This document shows positions 1-8,138 of a DNA stretch of 64,000 bases, piece by piece; position 1 is the first letter of the stretch, and every line of letters begins with the position of its first letter. The stretch is from the NCBI GenBank assembly GCA_964242735.1, contig CAXTAK010000004.1, positions 110,932 to 174,931 on the forward strand, in the 5' to 3' direction. A program made the position numbers and the translations under genes. Below the pieces are notes generated by a model that was not told where the DNA came from, did not search any database, and saw only the letters and a program-made list of their open reading frames with translations. Source of the stretch: CADCUY01 sp964242735. GTDB lineage: Bacteria; Actinomycetota; Actinomycetes; Actinomycetales; Quadrisphaeraceae.

Positions 1-1
1 G

Positions 2-1639
2 GGCGAAGCGCCGGCGCCGGTCCGCCGCAGCGAGGCGCGCAGGGAGCTGGCACCTGGGGTGGCACCTGAGGCAACAGGTCAGGCACCACCAGAGCCGGAA
101 CCGGAACCGGAACCCGCCGTGGCACCCGCCCCGGAGCCCCTGCCGCTTCCCGAGCCCCTGCCCCTGCCGCTTCCCGAGCCGCCGCGGGCGGACCCGGTGG
201 CACCCGGGGCGGCGCCTCCCACCGGGGCGGTGCTGACGCTCGCGGTGGAGCCGACCGCGCCGATGGCCACCGTCGCCCTACCGGTGGCCGTGGAGGTCGT
301 GGCCCGCACGGCCTACCCCGCTGCGGCCCCTGCCGCAGCGGGCCCCACGACGACGCCCGCCGGCACGCCCGAGCCTCAGAGCGACCCGGAGGCACCGGAG
401 GATCGGGACGGCGAGCCCCCAGCGGGGGGCACGCCCGCCACGCGCCGCGACGAGGACGCGGGCACATCCACCGCCGCGGGACCGGAGCGGGAGGTGGCCG
501 GCGACCGACCCGTGGACGACGATCCCCGGCGCAGCGACTCGGACGGCGATGAGCGCGACGTCCTCGCGCTGGTGGTCCGCCCCCCGCGCCCGGGCGACGA
601 CGTCGCGCCCACCATCGTGGTCGAAGCCCGCCCGGCGCCCACCGCGTCCGAGCCCACCCGTCCGCTGGACCTGCCCACCGCACCCTCGCCGACGCCTGGC
701 GTCCCCGTGGCGCCACCGGTGCCCGAGGCCCCAGTACCCGCCGCGCCACCGGTCGAGGGCGGTGACGAAGAGACCGCGGTGCCACCGGCCAGTGCGCCCA
801 CGACCCCGGCGCCCACGAGCCCCGTCGCGACGACTCCCCCGCCTGCGGTGCCCGAGACCACGGCTCCCGTCGGAGTCGACACGCCACATGGAGTCGACAC
901 GCCCGACGGAGCGGCCGGGGGTGCTGTCGACGGCACGGCGGGGACCGGGGCGGCACCGGCGCCTCCATCGCCCGCAGCGGTGAGCGCACCGCCCGGCACC
1001 GCCGGAGACGCTGCCGCGACGCCGCCCACCGCGCCGCTCACCATCATGGATCCGACGCCGGCAGACCCCCGGGCAGCAGGACCCGCGCCGGAGGCGCCCA
1101 CGTCGGAGGCGATGCCCTCGGCGGCAGCGCCGCCTCCTGGGGCACCGGTCCCGGCACCGGCTCAGGCACCGACTCAGGCACCGCCGCCGCCCGCCTCTCA
1201 GGTCGTCCCCGCACCGGACGCCTCAGCGGTCGCCGCACCGGACCCGACGGCGCCGTCCGCGGCCCCCGGAGCTCGCGAGGTCGCGGCCGCACAGCCGGGT
1301 GCGGCCCCGCCCGACCCGGCAGTGCAGCCCAGCGGCCTCCCGTCCGACGCCGCTGCGGCTGCTCCCGCACCGCCCTCCGGGGCAGCGCCCACCCCACCGT
1401 CCAGCGGCACGCCCGCGGATGTCGCCCCCGCCGCGGTGAGCGCCCCACCGTCCGACCCGGCTCCAGCGCCGGTCCCCGCCCCGCCCGGTGCGCCGGCCGA
1501 GCCCGCGACGGGCACGAGCCCGGTGGCGACTCCGGATGCGACGCCGGTGCCGGACCCGATACCGGTGCCGGACCCGGCCGCGGGCAGCGAGGCGACCGCA
1601 CCGTCCCCGGGTGAGCCGGTCACGGTGCCCGGCAGCTGA
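2..1639 (+). CDS. Proline/alanine-rich low-complexity protein, 5' truncated by window edge
   Basis: The reading frame is open from the first bases of the window to the stop at 1637-1639, so the true start lies upstream and only about 545 residues are visible. The visible part is almost entirely Pro, Ala, Gly, Thr and Glu, with PEPEPEP and LPLPEPLPLPLPEP runs and a short GVDTPHGVDTPDG duplication. No catalytic motif, membrane segment or sorting signal can be seen. Such tails usually link or extend a folded domain, which would lie off the window. The opposite strand also carries long open frames, as expected for this composition, but each is shorter. The gene is convergent with the acetyltransferase that follows. 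No function can be assigned. Confidence 0.5.
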   Translation, partial: GEAPAPVRRSEARRELAPGVAPEATGQAPPEPEPEPEPAVAPAPEPLPLPEPLPLPLPEPPRADPVAPGAAPPTGAVLTLAVEPTAPMATVALPVAVEVVARTAYPAAAPAAAGPTTTPAGTPEPQSDPEAPEDRDGEPPAGGTPATRRDEDAGTSTAAGPEREVAGDRPVDDDPRRSDSDGDERDVLALVVRPPRPGDDVAPTIVVEARPAPTASEPTRPLDLPTAPSPTPGVPVAPPVPEAPVPAAPPVEGGDEETAVPPASAPTTPAPTSPVATTPPPAVPETTAPVGVDTPHGVDTPDGAAGGAVDGTAGTGAAPAPPSPAAVSAPPGTAGDAAATPPTAPLTIMDPTPADPRAAGPAPEAPTSEAMPSAAAPPPGAPVPAPAQAPTQAPPPPASQVVPAPDASAVAAPDPTAPSAAPGAREVAAAQPGAAPPDPAVQPSGLPSDAAAAAPAPPSGAAPTPPSSGTPADVAPAAVSAPPSDPAPAPVPAPPGAPAEPATGTSPVATPDATPVPDPIPVPDPAAGSEATAPSPGEPVTVPGS

Positions 1640-1660
1640 CGCCCCCGGCGGCGTCCGCGC

Positions 1661-3007
1661 TCAGAACCCCCAGCTGCACGCCGGCGCCAGGGGCCACCCG
1701 AAGGCCGTCGACGCCGCCGCCAGCGACCCCGGGGTCAGCTCGGTGACGAGCCCGGCGCCGGCGAGGGCCGCCAGGGACACCCCACCGAGGTAGGCCGCAC
1801 CGAGGTCGCGGACGTGCAGGGCCAGGTCCGCTGGGCGGGCACCCGCCGCCGTGCGCCGCACCAGCGCGCTGGCGGGCCCACCGCGCAGGTGCCACCGGCC
1901 CGCGCTGGCGGGCACCAGGTCGTCGGTGACGTCCAGCACGACGTCGACGTCGGCGCTGTACCGGCGGGCCGCCAGCGCGGCGGGGACGTCGACCAGGCGC
2001 ACCCACACGTGGTCCAGGACCACCGGTGCGGCGGCGCGGGCGTCGAGGAGCAGGTGCAGCAGCCCGTCGTCGGGAGCGAGGCGGCGCGCCGTGACGGTGG
2101 TGGTCAGGTCCAGGTCGAGCAGAGCCGCCCACAGCGCGCGGGTGCTCGCCGCGTCGACGGCGGCGACCTCGCGGACAGCGACGGTCATCGCCCCGATGCC
2201 GGCGGGGCGCTGGGTGCGAGCGAACAGCGCGCACCCCCGCACCACCCCGGAGGGGTCGGTGACGGTGAGGAGGCGCAGCGGTTCGGCGCCGTCGCGGCTG
2301 CTGGCGGGGTCGTGGAACTTCTGCGCTCGCAGGACCTCGGTGGGGCGGCTGACCCAGCCGGGGCGCCCCACCCCGGCGGCCCCGGCAGCGCGGTGCACCT
2401 GCTCGACGACGTCGGTGTGCCGGGAGGCGTCGGCGGTGGTCAGGGCGGTGGTGAGGTCACCGCTGCCGGGGACCTCGCGCAGCACCGCCCCGCGCCGCAG
2501 GGTGACGTCGACCGCGGGCACCGCGCACCCGTACCCGAACCGCCCGTAGATGGCGGGTTCGCTGGCGGTGAGCACCGAGAGGGGCTCACCGCGGGCGGCG
2601 GTGCGGGTCAGGTGCTCGGCGAGCATCGCCCGCAGCAGCCCGCGGCGGCGGTGGCTCGGGTGGACGCCCACCCACGTCAGCCCGGCGGCCGGCACGCGCC
2701 CCCCGGGCACGGGCAGGTCGAAGGCGTAGGAGGAGCGGATCGCCGCGAGCTGCCCGGACTCGCTGCGCATCCCCGCCGTCCGAGGCCACTCCAGGGGGAT
2801 CGGCGCGGGCTCACCGCCCGGGGTGGCGAAGGCGAGGGAGTCGACCTCGACGACCTCGTCGACCTCGCCCTCGGTGAGCTGCACCGAGCGGTACCCCGCC
2901 GGTGGGCCGACCGTGGGCGACGGCTCCGGCTCGGCGGTGGTCGGGAGGCGCGGCGTCAGGGGGACCACGGGGCCCAGCATGCCGCGCTGGGCGGCAGGGG
3001 CGTCCAC
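1661..3007 (-). CDS. Eis-like GNAT family N-acetyltransferase
   Basis: Acetyl-CoA-dependent acetyltransferase of the Eis type (enhanced intracellular survival; aminoglycoside or lysine acetylation in characterised members). At about residues 113-130 the acetyl-CoA loop reads GVHPSHRRRGLLRAML, matching the RxxGxG/A GNAT motif. It is followed by SEPAIYGRFGYG (150-160), the Eis family signature with the catalytic tyrosine. A second GNAT-like half and a sterol-carrier-like C-terminal domain are expected from the 448-residue length. The last residue is Phe (ACSWGF), and in Eis proteins the C-terminal Phe carboxylate acts as the base. The GTG at 3007 gives the longest form; a later Met at residue 10 is also possible because the first 40 residues are not conserved in character. 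Substrate unknown. Confidence 0.88.
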   Translation of the reverse strand: MDAPAAQRGMLGPVVPLTPRLPTTAEPEPSPTVGPPAGYRSVQLTEGEVDEVVEVDSLAFATPGGEPAPIPLEWPRTAGMRSESGQLAAIRSSYAFDLPVPGGRVPAAGLTWVGVHPSHRRRGLLRAMLAEHLTRTAARGEPLSVLTASEPAIYGRFGYGCAVPAVDVTLRRGAVLREVPGSGDLTTALTTADASRHTDVVEQVHRAAGAAGVGRPGWVSRPTEVLRAQKFHDPASSRDGAEPLRLLTVTDPSGVVRGCALFARTQRPAGIGAMTVAVREVAAVDAASTRALWAALLDLDLTTTVTARRLAPDDGLLHLLLDARAAAPVVLDHVWVRLVDVPAALAARRYSADVDVVLDVTDDLVPASAGRWHLRGGPASALVRRTAAGARPADLALHVRDLGAAYLGGVSLAALAGAGLVTELTPGSLAAASTAFGWPLAPACSWGF

Positions 3008-3046
3008 GGCACTGGTCCCCCGGCGCCGAGGTCGAGGCCTCCGCGG

Positions 3047-4246
3047 TCAGGCGCCCACGCCCATCAGGTGCTCGACCGCGAGCTGGTCCAGGACCCCGGT
3101 GCCGTACCCGTACGCGCCCTTCGCGTCCGCGTCGAAGTCCTCGAAGGTGGCGCGGTCGGCGACGAGGTCGGTCAGGGTCTCCCCCTCGCCCAGCGTCGGG
3201 CGCGCCAGCTCGGTGACCTTCGCCGTCTCCAGGGCCGCGGTGACGCGCGGGTCCGCGCGGAAGGCGGCGGCGCGCTCCTTGAGCAGCAGGTAGGAGCGCA
3301 TGTTCGCGGCGGCGGAGGCCCACACCCCGTCCATGTCCTCGGTGCGGTTCGGCTTGTAGTCGAAGTGGCGGGGCCCGTCGTAGGTCGGGCCGCCTCCGGG
3401 GAAGCCGTGCTCGAGCAGGTCCACGGTGGAGAAGGCGCTGATGAGGTGGCCGTGGGAGAAGATGAGGTCCTGGTCGAACTTGGGTCCGTGCTGGCCGTTG
3501 AGGTCGACGTGGAAGAGCTTGCCCTGGCTCAACGCCTGCGCGATGCCGTGGGTGGAGTTCAGGTTCGACATCTGCTCGTGACCCACCTCGGGGTTCACAC
3601 CCACCAGGTCGGGGTGCTCCAGGGTGTGGGTGAAGGCGATCGCGTGCCCGACGGTGGGCAGCAGGATGTCGCCCCGCGGCTCGTTCGGCTTGGGCTCGAT
3701 GGCGATGCGCATGTCCAGGCCCTGCTCGGTGATGTACGTGGTCAGGGCGTCCACGGCCTCGCGGTAGCGGGCGAGCGCCGCGTGCACGTCCTTCGCGGCG
3801 TCGACCTCGCTGCCCTCGCGCCCGCCCCACATCACGAAGGTCCTGGCACCCAGCTCGGCGCCCAGCTGCAGCTGGCGCAGCGCCTTGCGCAGCGCGAAGC
3901 GGCGCACGTCCCGGTCGTTGGCGGTGAGCGCCCCCTCCTTGAAGACGGGGTGGCTGAACAGGTTCGTGGTCACCATCGGGACGGCGAGCCCGGTCGCGTC
4001 CAGGGCGGTGCGCAGGCGGGTCAGGATCGCGTCGCGCCCGGCGGGGTCGCGGTGGCCGACCTCGAACGGGACGACGTCGTCGTCGTGGAAGGTGATGCCG
4101 TAGGCGCCGAGGTCGGAGAGGTGGTGGATCGAGTCCACCGGGTCGATGTCGGGGCGGGTCGCCGCGCCGAACGGGTCGGCGGCGGGCCATCCGATGGTCC
4201 ACAGGCCGAAGGAGAACTGGTCGTCGCGGGTGGGCTCGAGCGCCAT
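3047..4246 (-). CDS. xylA: Xylose isomerase
   Basis: Converts D-xylose to D-xylulose in the cytoplasm, with two divalent metal ions. The 399-residue length matches actinobacterial XylA. Visible signatures are FHDDDVVPFE (catalytic His and its Asp), EPKPNEPRGD (metal Glu), NPEVGHEQM (metal Glu and His), HVDLNGQHGPKFDQD (metal Asp residues) and GPRHFDYKPNRTED (last metal Asp). The ATG at 4246 is preceded by GAGGAG six bases upstream. The same frame stays open far upstream, but that part is noncoding in character and antisense to the two repressor genes. The gene is divergent from a ROK repressor, the usual xylR partner. No xylulokinase gene is visible in the window. Confidence 0.97.
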   Translation of the reverse strand: MALEPTRDDQFSFGLWTIGWPAADPFGAATRPDIDPVDSIHHLSDLGAYGITFHDDDVVPFEVGHRDPAGRDAILTRLRTALDATGLAVPMVTTNLFSHPVFKEGALTANDRDVRRFALRKALRQLQLGAELGARTFVMWGGREGSEVDAAKDVHAALARYREAVDALTTYITEQGLDMRIAIEPKPNEPRGDILLPTVGHAIAFTHTLEHPDLVGVNPEVGHEQMSNLNSTHGIAQALSQGKLFHVDLNGQHGPKFDQDLIFSHGHLISAFSTVDLLEHGFPGGGPTYDGPRHFDYKPNRTEDMDGVWASAAANMRSYLLLKERAAAFRADPRVTAALETAKVTELARPTLGEGETLTDLVADRATFEDFDADAKGAYGYGTGVLDQLAVEHLMGVGA

Positions 4247-4333
4247 CGTGCTCCTCGGGGACGGTGTGGCGGGGGCGGAGGACCGATTGGTCCAGTCGTT
4301 GAACTTATTCGGGCGCCGTGAGACTGTCAACGG
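4247..4333. promoter_or_regulatory. Divergent xylA / ROK-repressor control region
   Basis: The 87-base gap between the divergent starts is the most AT-rich stretch locally. It contains a perfect palindrome, GGACC-GATT-GGTCC, at 4280-4293, followed by the AT-rich sequence TTGAACTTATTC at 4299-4310. Read towards xylA, GTTCA-ACGAC-TGGAC is an imperfect dyad. ROK repressors of xylose genes usually bind such dyads between xylA and xylR. That this is the operator is inferred from position and symmetry. Confidence 0.5.
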
Positions 4334-5557
4334 GTGGAGCCGGCCCGTCAGGGAGACCTGCGGGAGCGGAACCTCGCGACGGTGCTCTCCGCCGCCGCCG
4401 CCCCCGGTGACCCGGCCTCGCGGGCGGGGCTCGCCCAGCGCACCGGGCTGACCCGCTCCACGGTCTCCGCACTGGTCGAGCTGCTGCTGCTCGCCGGCAT
4501 CCTGGAGGAGGTGGGCCCGGGCCCGCGCGCTGGCGCCGGACGCCCCGCCGCGGGGTTGGTGCTGTCCAGCCACCGGGTGGCGGCCCTGGGCGCCGAGGTC
4601 GGCGTGGACTACCTGGCCGCCTGCGTGCGCGACCTCACCGGCGCGGTCCGTCTGCGCCGGGTCGTCCCGGGTGACAACCGCTCGGCACCACCGGCGACGA
4701 CCCTGGAGCGCTCGGCCGCGCTCGCCGGCGACCTGCTGCGCCTGGCCCGCGCTGAGGGCCTGGACGTGGTGGGGGCGACGTGGGCGGTGCCGGGGCTCGT
4801 GGACGCGGCCCGCGGCCGGGTGCTCCTGGCGCCGAACCTGGGGTGGGCCGACGTGGAGGTGACCGGCCCGCTGGCCGCGACGACCGCCCTCGCGGGCCTG
4901 CCGGTCGGGATCGACAACGAGGCCACGCTGGCAGCGGTGGCCGAGCTCGGTCATCCGCTCCCCGCGGGCGCAGCCGGCGGCCTGCTGCGGGTCTCCGGAG
5001 AGATCGGCATCGGCGCGGGCCTGGTCCTGGAGGGGCGCCTGGCCCGCGGCGAGCACGGCTGGAGCGGCGAGCTCGGCCACGTCACGGTCGACCCCGACGG
5101 TCCCTCCTGCCGGTGTGGTGCCACCGGCTGCCTGGAGGTCTACGCCGGCCAGGAGGCGATCCTGCGGGCAGCCGGCCACGCTGACGCGCTGTCCACCACC
5201 CTGGGGTCCGGTGGCGCCCTGGCAGCGCTGCTCGGCCCCGCATCCCGGGGGGAGCCGGCGACGCTGCGCGCCCTCGACGCCGCAGGGCGGGCTCTCGGGG
5301 TGGGCATCGCGTCGGCGGTGAACCTCCTCGACGTCGACGTCGTCGCCCTGGGGGGCATCTACGCGCCGCTGGAGGCGTGGGTGCGTCCCCAGATCGAGCG
5401 TGAGCTGGAGACCCGGGTGCTCCGCTCGAGGCTGCGCCCGGTGTCGGTGCGGGTGTCCACCACCGGCCCCGACGCGGCTGTGCTGGGGGCCGCCGCGAGC
5501 GTGCTGCAGGCGGTGCTGGCCCACCCGGCGCGCCTGCTGGGGGCCGGCGCCCCCTAG
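4334..5557 (+). CDS. xylR: ROK-family transcriptional repressor, xylose-type
   Basis: DNA-binding repressor with an N-terminal winged helix (about residues 10-65; QRTGLTRSTVSALVELLLLAG is the HTH) and a sugar-binding ROK domain. The ROK zinc motif CRCGATGCLEVYAG is intact near the middle, and GIDNEATLAAVAELG precedes it. The 407-residue length is normal for ROK repressors, not for ROK sugar kinases. It starts with GTG 87 bases from divergent xylA, so it probably represses xylA and itself with xylose as inducer. Its TAG stop shares the palindrome CTAG at 5554-5557 with the stop of the convergent LacI gene. The symbol follows gene context; a wider regulatory role cannot be excluded. Confidence 0.85.
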   Translation: MEPARQGDLRERNLATVLSAAAAPGDPASRAGLAQRTGLTRSTVSALVELLLLAGILEEVGPGPRAGAGRPAAGLVLSSHRVAALGAEVGVDYLAACVRDLTGAVRLRRVVPGDNRSAPPATTLERSAALAGDLLRLARAEGLDVVGATWAVPGLVDAARGRVLLAPNLGWADVEVTGPLAATTALAGLPVGIDNEATLAAVAELGHPLPAGAAGGLLRVSGEIGIGAGLVLEGRLARGEHGWSGELGHVTVDPDGPSCRCGATGCLEVYAGQEAILRAAGHADALSTTLGSGGALAALLGPASRGEPATLRALDAAGRALGVGIASAVNLLDVDVVALGGIYAPLEAWVRPQIERELETRVLRSRLRPVSVRVSTTGPDAAVLGAAASVLQAVLAHPARLLGAGAP

Positions 5558-6570
5558 CTCCTCGGGGCGGCCGTGCTCTGCCGGACGGTGAGGCTGGTCG
5601 CCAGCTGGACCCTGGGTGGTGGCGACGCCTCGCCGTGGTGGCGGTCGAGCACCAACCGCACGGCCTCCGCGGCCATCTCCTCGAGCGGTTGGCGCACGGT
5701 GGTCAGCGGCGGGGACAGGTAGCGGCAGATGGCGAGGTCGTCGAAGCCGATGACGGAGAGGTCCTCGGGGATGCGCAGCCCTCGTGCCCGCGCCTCCCGG
5801 TAGACCCCGCTGGCCTGCATGTCCGAACCGGCGAAGATGGCCGTGGGCGGGTCGTGGAGGTCGAGGAGCTCCGCTGCCGCGCGCTGACCGCCCTCGGGCT
5901 GGAAGTCGCCGTGCCGGACCAGGGCCTCGTCGGCGGGCAGCCCGGCCCGCCCGAGCGCCGCGCGGTACCCCTCGAGCCGCTCCTGGCTGCAGAGCAGGAA
6001 GGGCATCCCGGTGATCACCGCGACCCGGCGGTGGCCGAGCTCGACGAGGTGCTCGGTGGCGGCGAGCCCGCCGGTGAAGTTCGTGGCGCCGACCGTGGGC
6101 AGGGTGGGGTCGCTGCCGCCGACGGGGTCGAGCAGCACCAGCGGCGTGCGCAGCTCCGCGAGCAGCCCCACCACGTCGGGCGCGGGCTGGGAGACCACCA
6201 GCACGACGCCGGCCGAGCGGCGGGTGCGCAGCGTGGAGAGCCACTCCCCGCCACCCGTCTGGTGGCTGTGCGCAACGGTCACCACCAGGCCGACCCGGGC
6301 GCGGGCGCTGGCCCTCTCGGCACCTGCCAGCACTTCCAGGAAGTACGGGGAGTCCAGGTCGGAGAGCACGAGGTCGACGAGCCGTGCCGTCGCCCCGCGG
6401 CTCGGGCCCCGGCGGCGGTACCCGTGCGTGGAGATCGCGCGCTGCACGCGCCCGCGGGTCTCGGTGGAGACGTCGGCGCGCCCGTTGAGCACCTTGGACA
6501 CCGTGGGCACCGAGACCCCGGCGGACCGGGCGACATCGGCGATGGTCACGCGCTGGGCAGCCTCGGTCAC
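5554..6570 (-). CDS. bxlR: LacI-family repressor of the xylo-oligosaccharide operon
   Basis: LacI/GalR regulator. The N-terminal HTH reads TIADVARSAGVSVPTVSKVLNG and is followed by a hinge region and a periplasmic-binding-protein-like sensor domain ending in SVIGFDDLAICRYLSPPLTTVRQP, typical of the family. GTG at 6570 is chosen because AAGGA lies five bases upstream; this gives 338 residues. A GTG at 6597 would lengthen the N-terminus without an HTH match. The gene is divergent from the ABC transporter/beta-xylosidase operon, and palindromic operators lie between them. By analogy with the Streptomyces bxlEFGA-bxlR locus it should repress that operon and itself, with xylobiose or xylose as inducer. 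Confidence 0.85.
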   Translation of the reverse strand: MTEAAQRVTIADVARSAGVSVPTVSKVLNGRADVSTETRGRVQRAISTHGYRRRGPSRGATARLVDLVLSDLDSPYFLEVLAGAERASARARVGLVVTVAHSHQTGGGEWLSTLRTRRSAGVVLVVSQPAPDVVGLLAELRTPLVLLDPVGGSDPTLPTVGATNFTGGLAATEHLVELGHRRVAVITGMPFLLCSQERLEGYRAALGRAGLPADEALVRHGDFQPEGGQRAAAELLDLHDPPTAIFAGSDMQASGVYREARARGLRIPEDLSVIGFDDLAICRYLSPPLTTVRQPLEEMAAEAVRLVLDRHHGEASPPPRVQLATSLTVRQSTAAPRS

Positions 6571-6605
6571 GGTGGTCCTTCCCCACGACGGAAGCACGAG
6601 CGTAG

Positions 6606-6618
6606 CCGAAACTTTCGG
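6606..6618. promoter_or_regulatory. Palindromic LacI-type operator 1
   Basis: CCGAAACTTTCGG is a perfect 13-base palindrome around a central C, 35 bases upstream of the bxlR-like start. Its core matches the CGAAAnTTTCG-type element known upstream of actinomycete xylanase and beta-xylosidase genes. Its position suggests autoregulation of the repressor. Confidence 0.75.
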
Positions 6619-6663
6619 ACTGCAGCGCCGCGGTGCCGCGTGTCATGGCGCGGCGTGTGTCCC

Positions 6664-6693
6664 TTGACGGGCCGCGAGCGGGCTGGGTAGCGT
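6664..6693 (+). promoter_or_regulatory. Sigma-70-type promoter of the bxl-like operon
   Basis: TTGACG (6664-6669) and TAGCGT (6688-6693) are separated by 18 bases. This matches the actinobacterial housekeeping promoter consensus, and the pair faces the transporter operon. The second operator lies about 22 bases downstream of the -10, so a bound repressor would block the start of transcription. Confidence 0.6.
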
Positions 6694-6714
6694 CGTAGCA
6701 TCGACGAAGGAGTC

Positions 6715-6725
6715 GGAAACTTTCG
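6715..6725. promoter_or_regulatory. LacI-type operator 2 in the operon leader
   Basis: GGAAACTTTCG carries the same GAAACTTTC palindromic core (6716-6724) as operator 1, 109 bases away. It sits between the promoter and the first gene of the operon. Two matching sites in one gap favour cooperative binding or looping by the adjacent LacI-type regulator. Confidence 0.72.
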
Positions 6726-6797
6726 TCGGTGGACGCTCGCAGGAGAGCTGCCACACGCACGTGCCGCGACGCCGCGGCCCTCATGAAGGAGATCACT

Positions 6798-8138
6798 GTG
6801 GATCCCAGGACCTCACGCCGCTCGTTCCTCAGCCTCGCGGCGATGGCGCCGCTCGCCGCGAGCCTCGCCTCCTGCGGCTCGGCCGAACCGGGCACCGGGG
6901 GCGCCGGCGGCGGCAGTGGCGGGGCCGGCGCGGCGTCGATGTGGATCCTCACCGCCCAGCCGGCGGAGGGCATCCGCGAGGCGACCGTGGACCGCTTCAA
7001 CGAGGCGAACCCCGAGACCACGATCGACACCACCGCCTTCCAGAACGACGCGTACAAGACGAAGATCCGTACCGCCATGGGCGCGGGTGAGGCACCGACG
7101 CTGATCTGGGGGTGGGGCGGTGGCAGCCTGCGGACCTACGCCGAGGCCGGTCAGGTCGAGGACCTGACGTCCTTCTTCAGCGACAACCCGGCCGTGCAGG
7201 ACAAGCTGTTCGCGTCATCCTTCGGCGCGGGGACCATCGACGGCACGGTCTACGCGATGCCCTGCGAGACGGTGCAGCCGATCGTCCTGTACTACAACAA
7301 CGAGCTGTTCGAGCAGATCGGCGCCCAGCCCCCGCAGAGCTGGGGCGACATCCTGGACCTGGTGCCGGCCTTCAACGCCCAGGGCATCGCCCCCTTCTCC
7401 CTCGGCGGGCAGTCGCGCTGGACGAACATGATGTGGCTGGAGTTCCTCTTCGACCGCATCGGCGGCACCGAGGTCTTCCAGGCGGCCTTCGACGGCGAGG
7501 CCGGCGCGTGGTCGAACCCGCTGGCCCTCGACGCGCTGACGAAGATGCAGGAGCTGATCGAGGCCGACGGCTTCATCAACGGCTTCCAGTCGATCACCGC
7601 CGACTCCGAGGCCGATCAGGCGCTGCTCTACACGGGCAAGGCGGCGATGATGCTGCACGGCTCGTGGACCTACGGGTCCATGTCGGCCAACGGCGGTGAC
7701 TTCGTCTCCAGCGGCAAGCTCGGGTACATGAACTTCCCGCCGGTCGACGGCGGCACGGGCGACCCCACCTCGACCGTGGGCAACCCCGGGCAGTACCTGT
7801 CCATCTCCTCGCAGGCCAGCGACGAGCAGAAGGAGATCGCCCGGAACTTCCTCTCGACGGCGCTGCTGGACGAGACGGAGGTGCAGCAGTGGATCGACGC
7901 GGGGTCCGTGCCCGTGGTGAACGGCATCGACGAGCAGCTGGCATCGGCGGAGAACGCCGAGTGGCTCAAGTTCATCTACGAGACCGCCAGCGGCGCCAGC
8001 GCCTTCGCGCAGTCGTGGGACCAGGCGCTCAGCCCCGGGGCGGCCGAGACCCTGCTGACCAACATCGAGCAGCTGTTCGGCCTGTCGATCTCGCCGCAGC
8101 AGTTCGCCGACAACATGAACGAGACGATCGGGCAGTGA
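6798..8138 (+). CDS. bxlE: Xylo-oligosaccharide ABC transporter substrate-binding lipoprotein
   Basis: Extracellular solute-binding protein (family 1) that would capture xylo-oligosaccharides and deliver them to the two permeases downstream. GTG at 6798 is chosen because GGAG at 6788-6791 sits six bases upstream; the ATG at 6783 lacks a ribosome site. The protein then has 446 residues. It begins with a twin-arginine signal, SRRSFLSLAAM, and a lipobox LASC with Cys26, so it is probably a Tat-exported lipoprotein. A Gly-rich linker follows, then a typical sugar-binding domain (residues WGWGGGSLRTYAEAG and AMPCETVQPIVLYYNNELF). The substrate is inferred from the GH3 enzyme and regulator beside it. 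No ATPase gene is present; a shared MsiK-type ATPase elsewhere is usual. Confidence 0.85.
   Translation: MDPRTSRRSFLSLAAMAPLAASLASCGSAEPGTGGAGGGSGGAGAASMWILTAQPAEGIREATVDRFNEANPETTIDTTAFQNDAYKTKIRTAMGAGEAPTLIWGWGGGSLRTYAEAGQVEDLTSFFSDNPAVQDKLFASSFGAGTIDGTVYAMPCETVQPIVLYYNNELFEQIGAQPPQSWGDILDLVPAFNAQGIAPFSLGGQSRWTNMMWLEFLFDRIGGTEVFQAAFDGEAGAWSNPLALDALTKMQELIEADGFINGFQSITADSEADQALLYTGKAAMMLHGSWTYGSMSANGGDFVSSGKLGYMNFPPVDGGTGDPTSTVGNPGQYLSISSQASDEQKEIARNFLSTALLDETEVQQWIDAGSVPVVNGIDEQLASAENAEWLKFIYETASGASAFAQSWDQALSPGAAETLLTNIEQLFGLSISPQQFADNMNETIGQ

Noticed and set aside
1814..4321. An 835-residue forward frame over the acetyltransferase and xylA
   Set aside because: It is the antisense shadow of two clear genes; high GC removes stops from shadow frames.
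4334..5557. ROK sugar kinase
   Set aside because: It has an N-terminal winged helix and 407 residues; kinases of this family are about 300 residues without an HTH.
4247..7078. Reverse-strand frame that extends xylA upstream into a 1343-residue protein
   Set aside because: The upstream part is antisense to two well-supported repressor genes and a binding-protein gene and is Arg/Pro-rich shadow sequence; xylA has its own ATG with GAGGAG at 4246.
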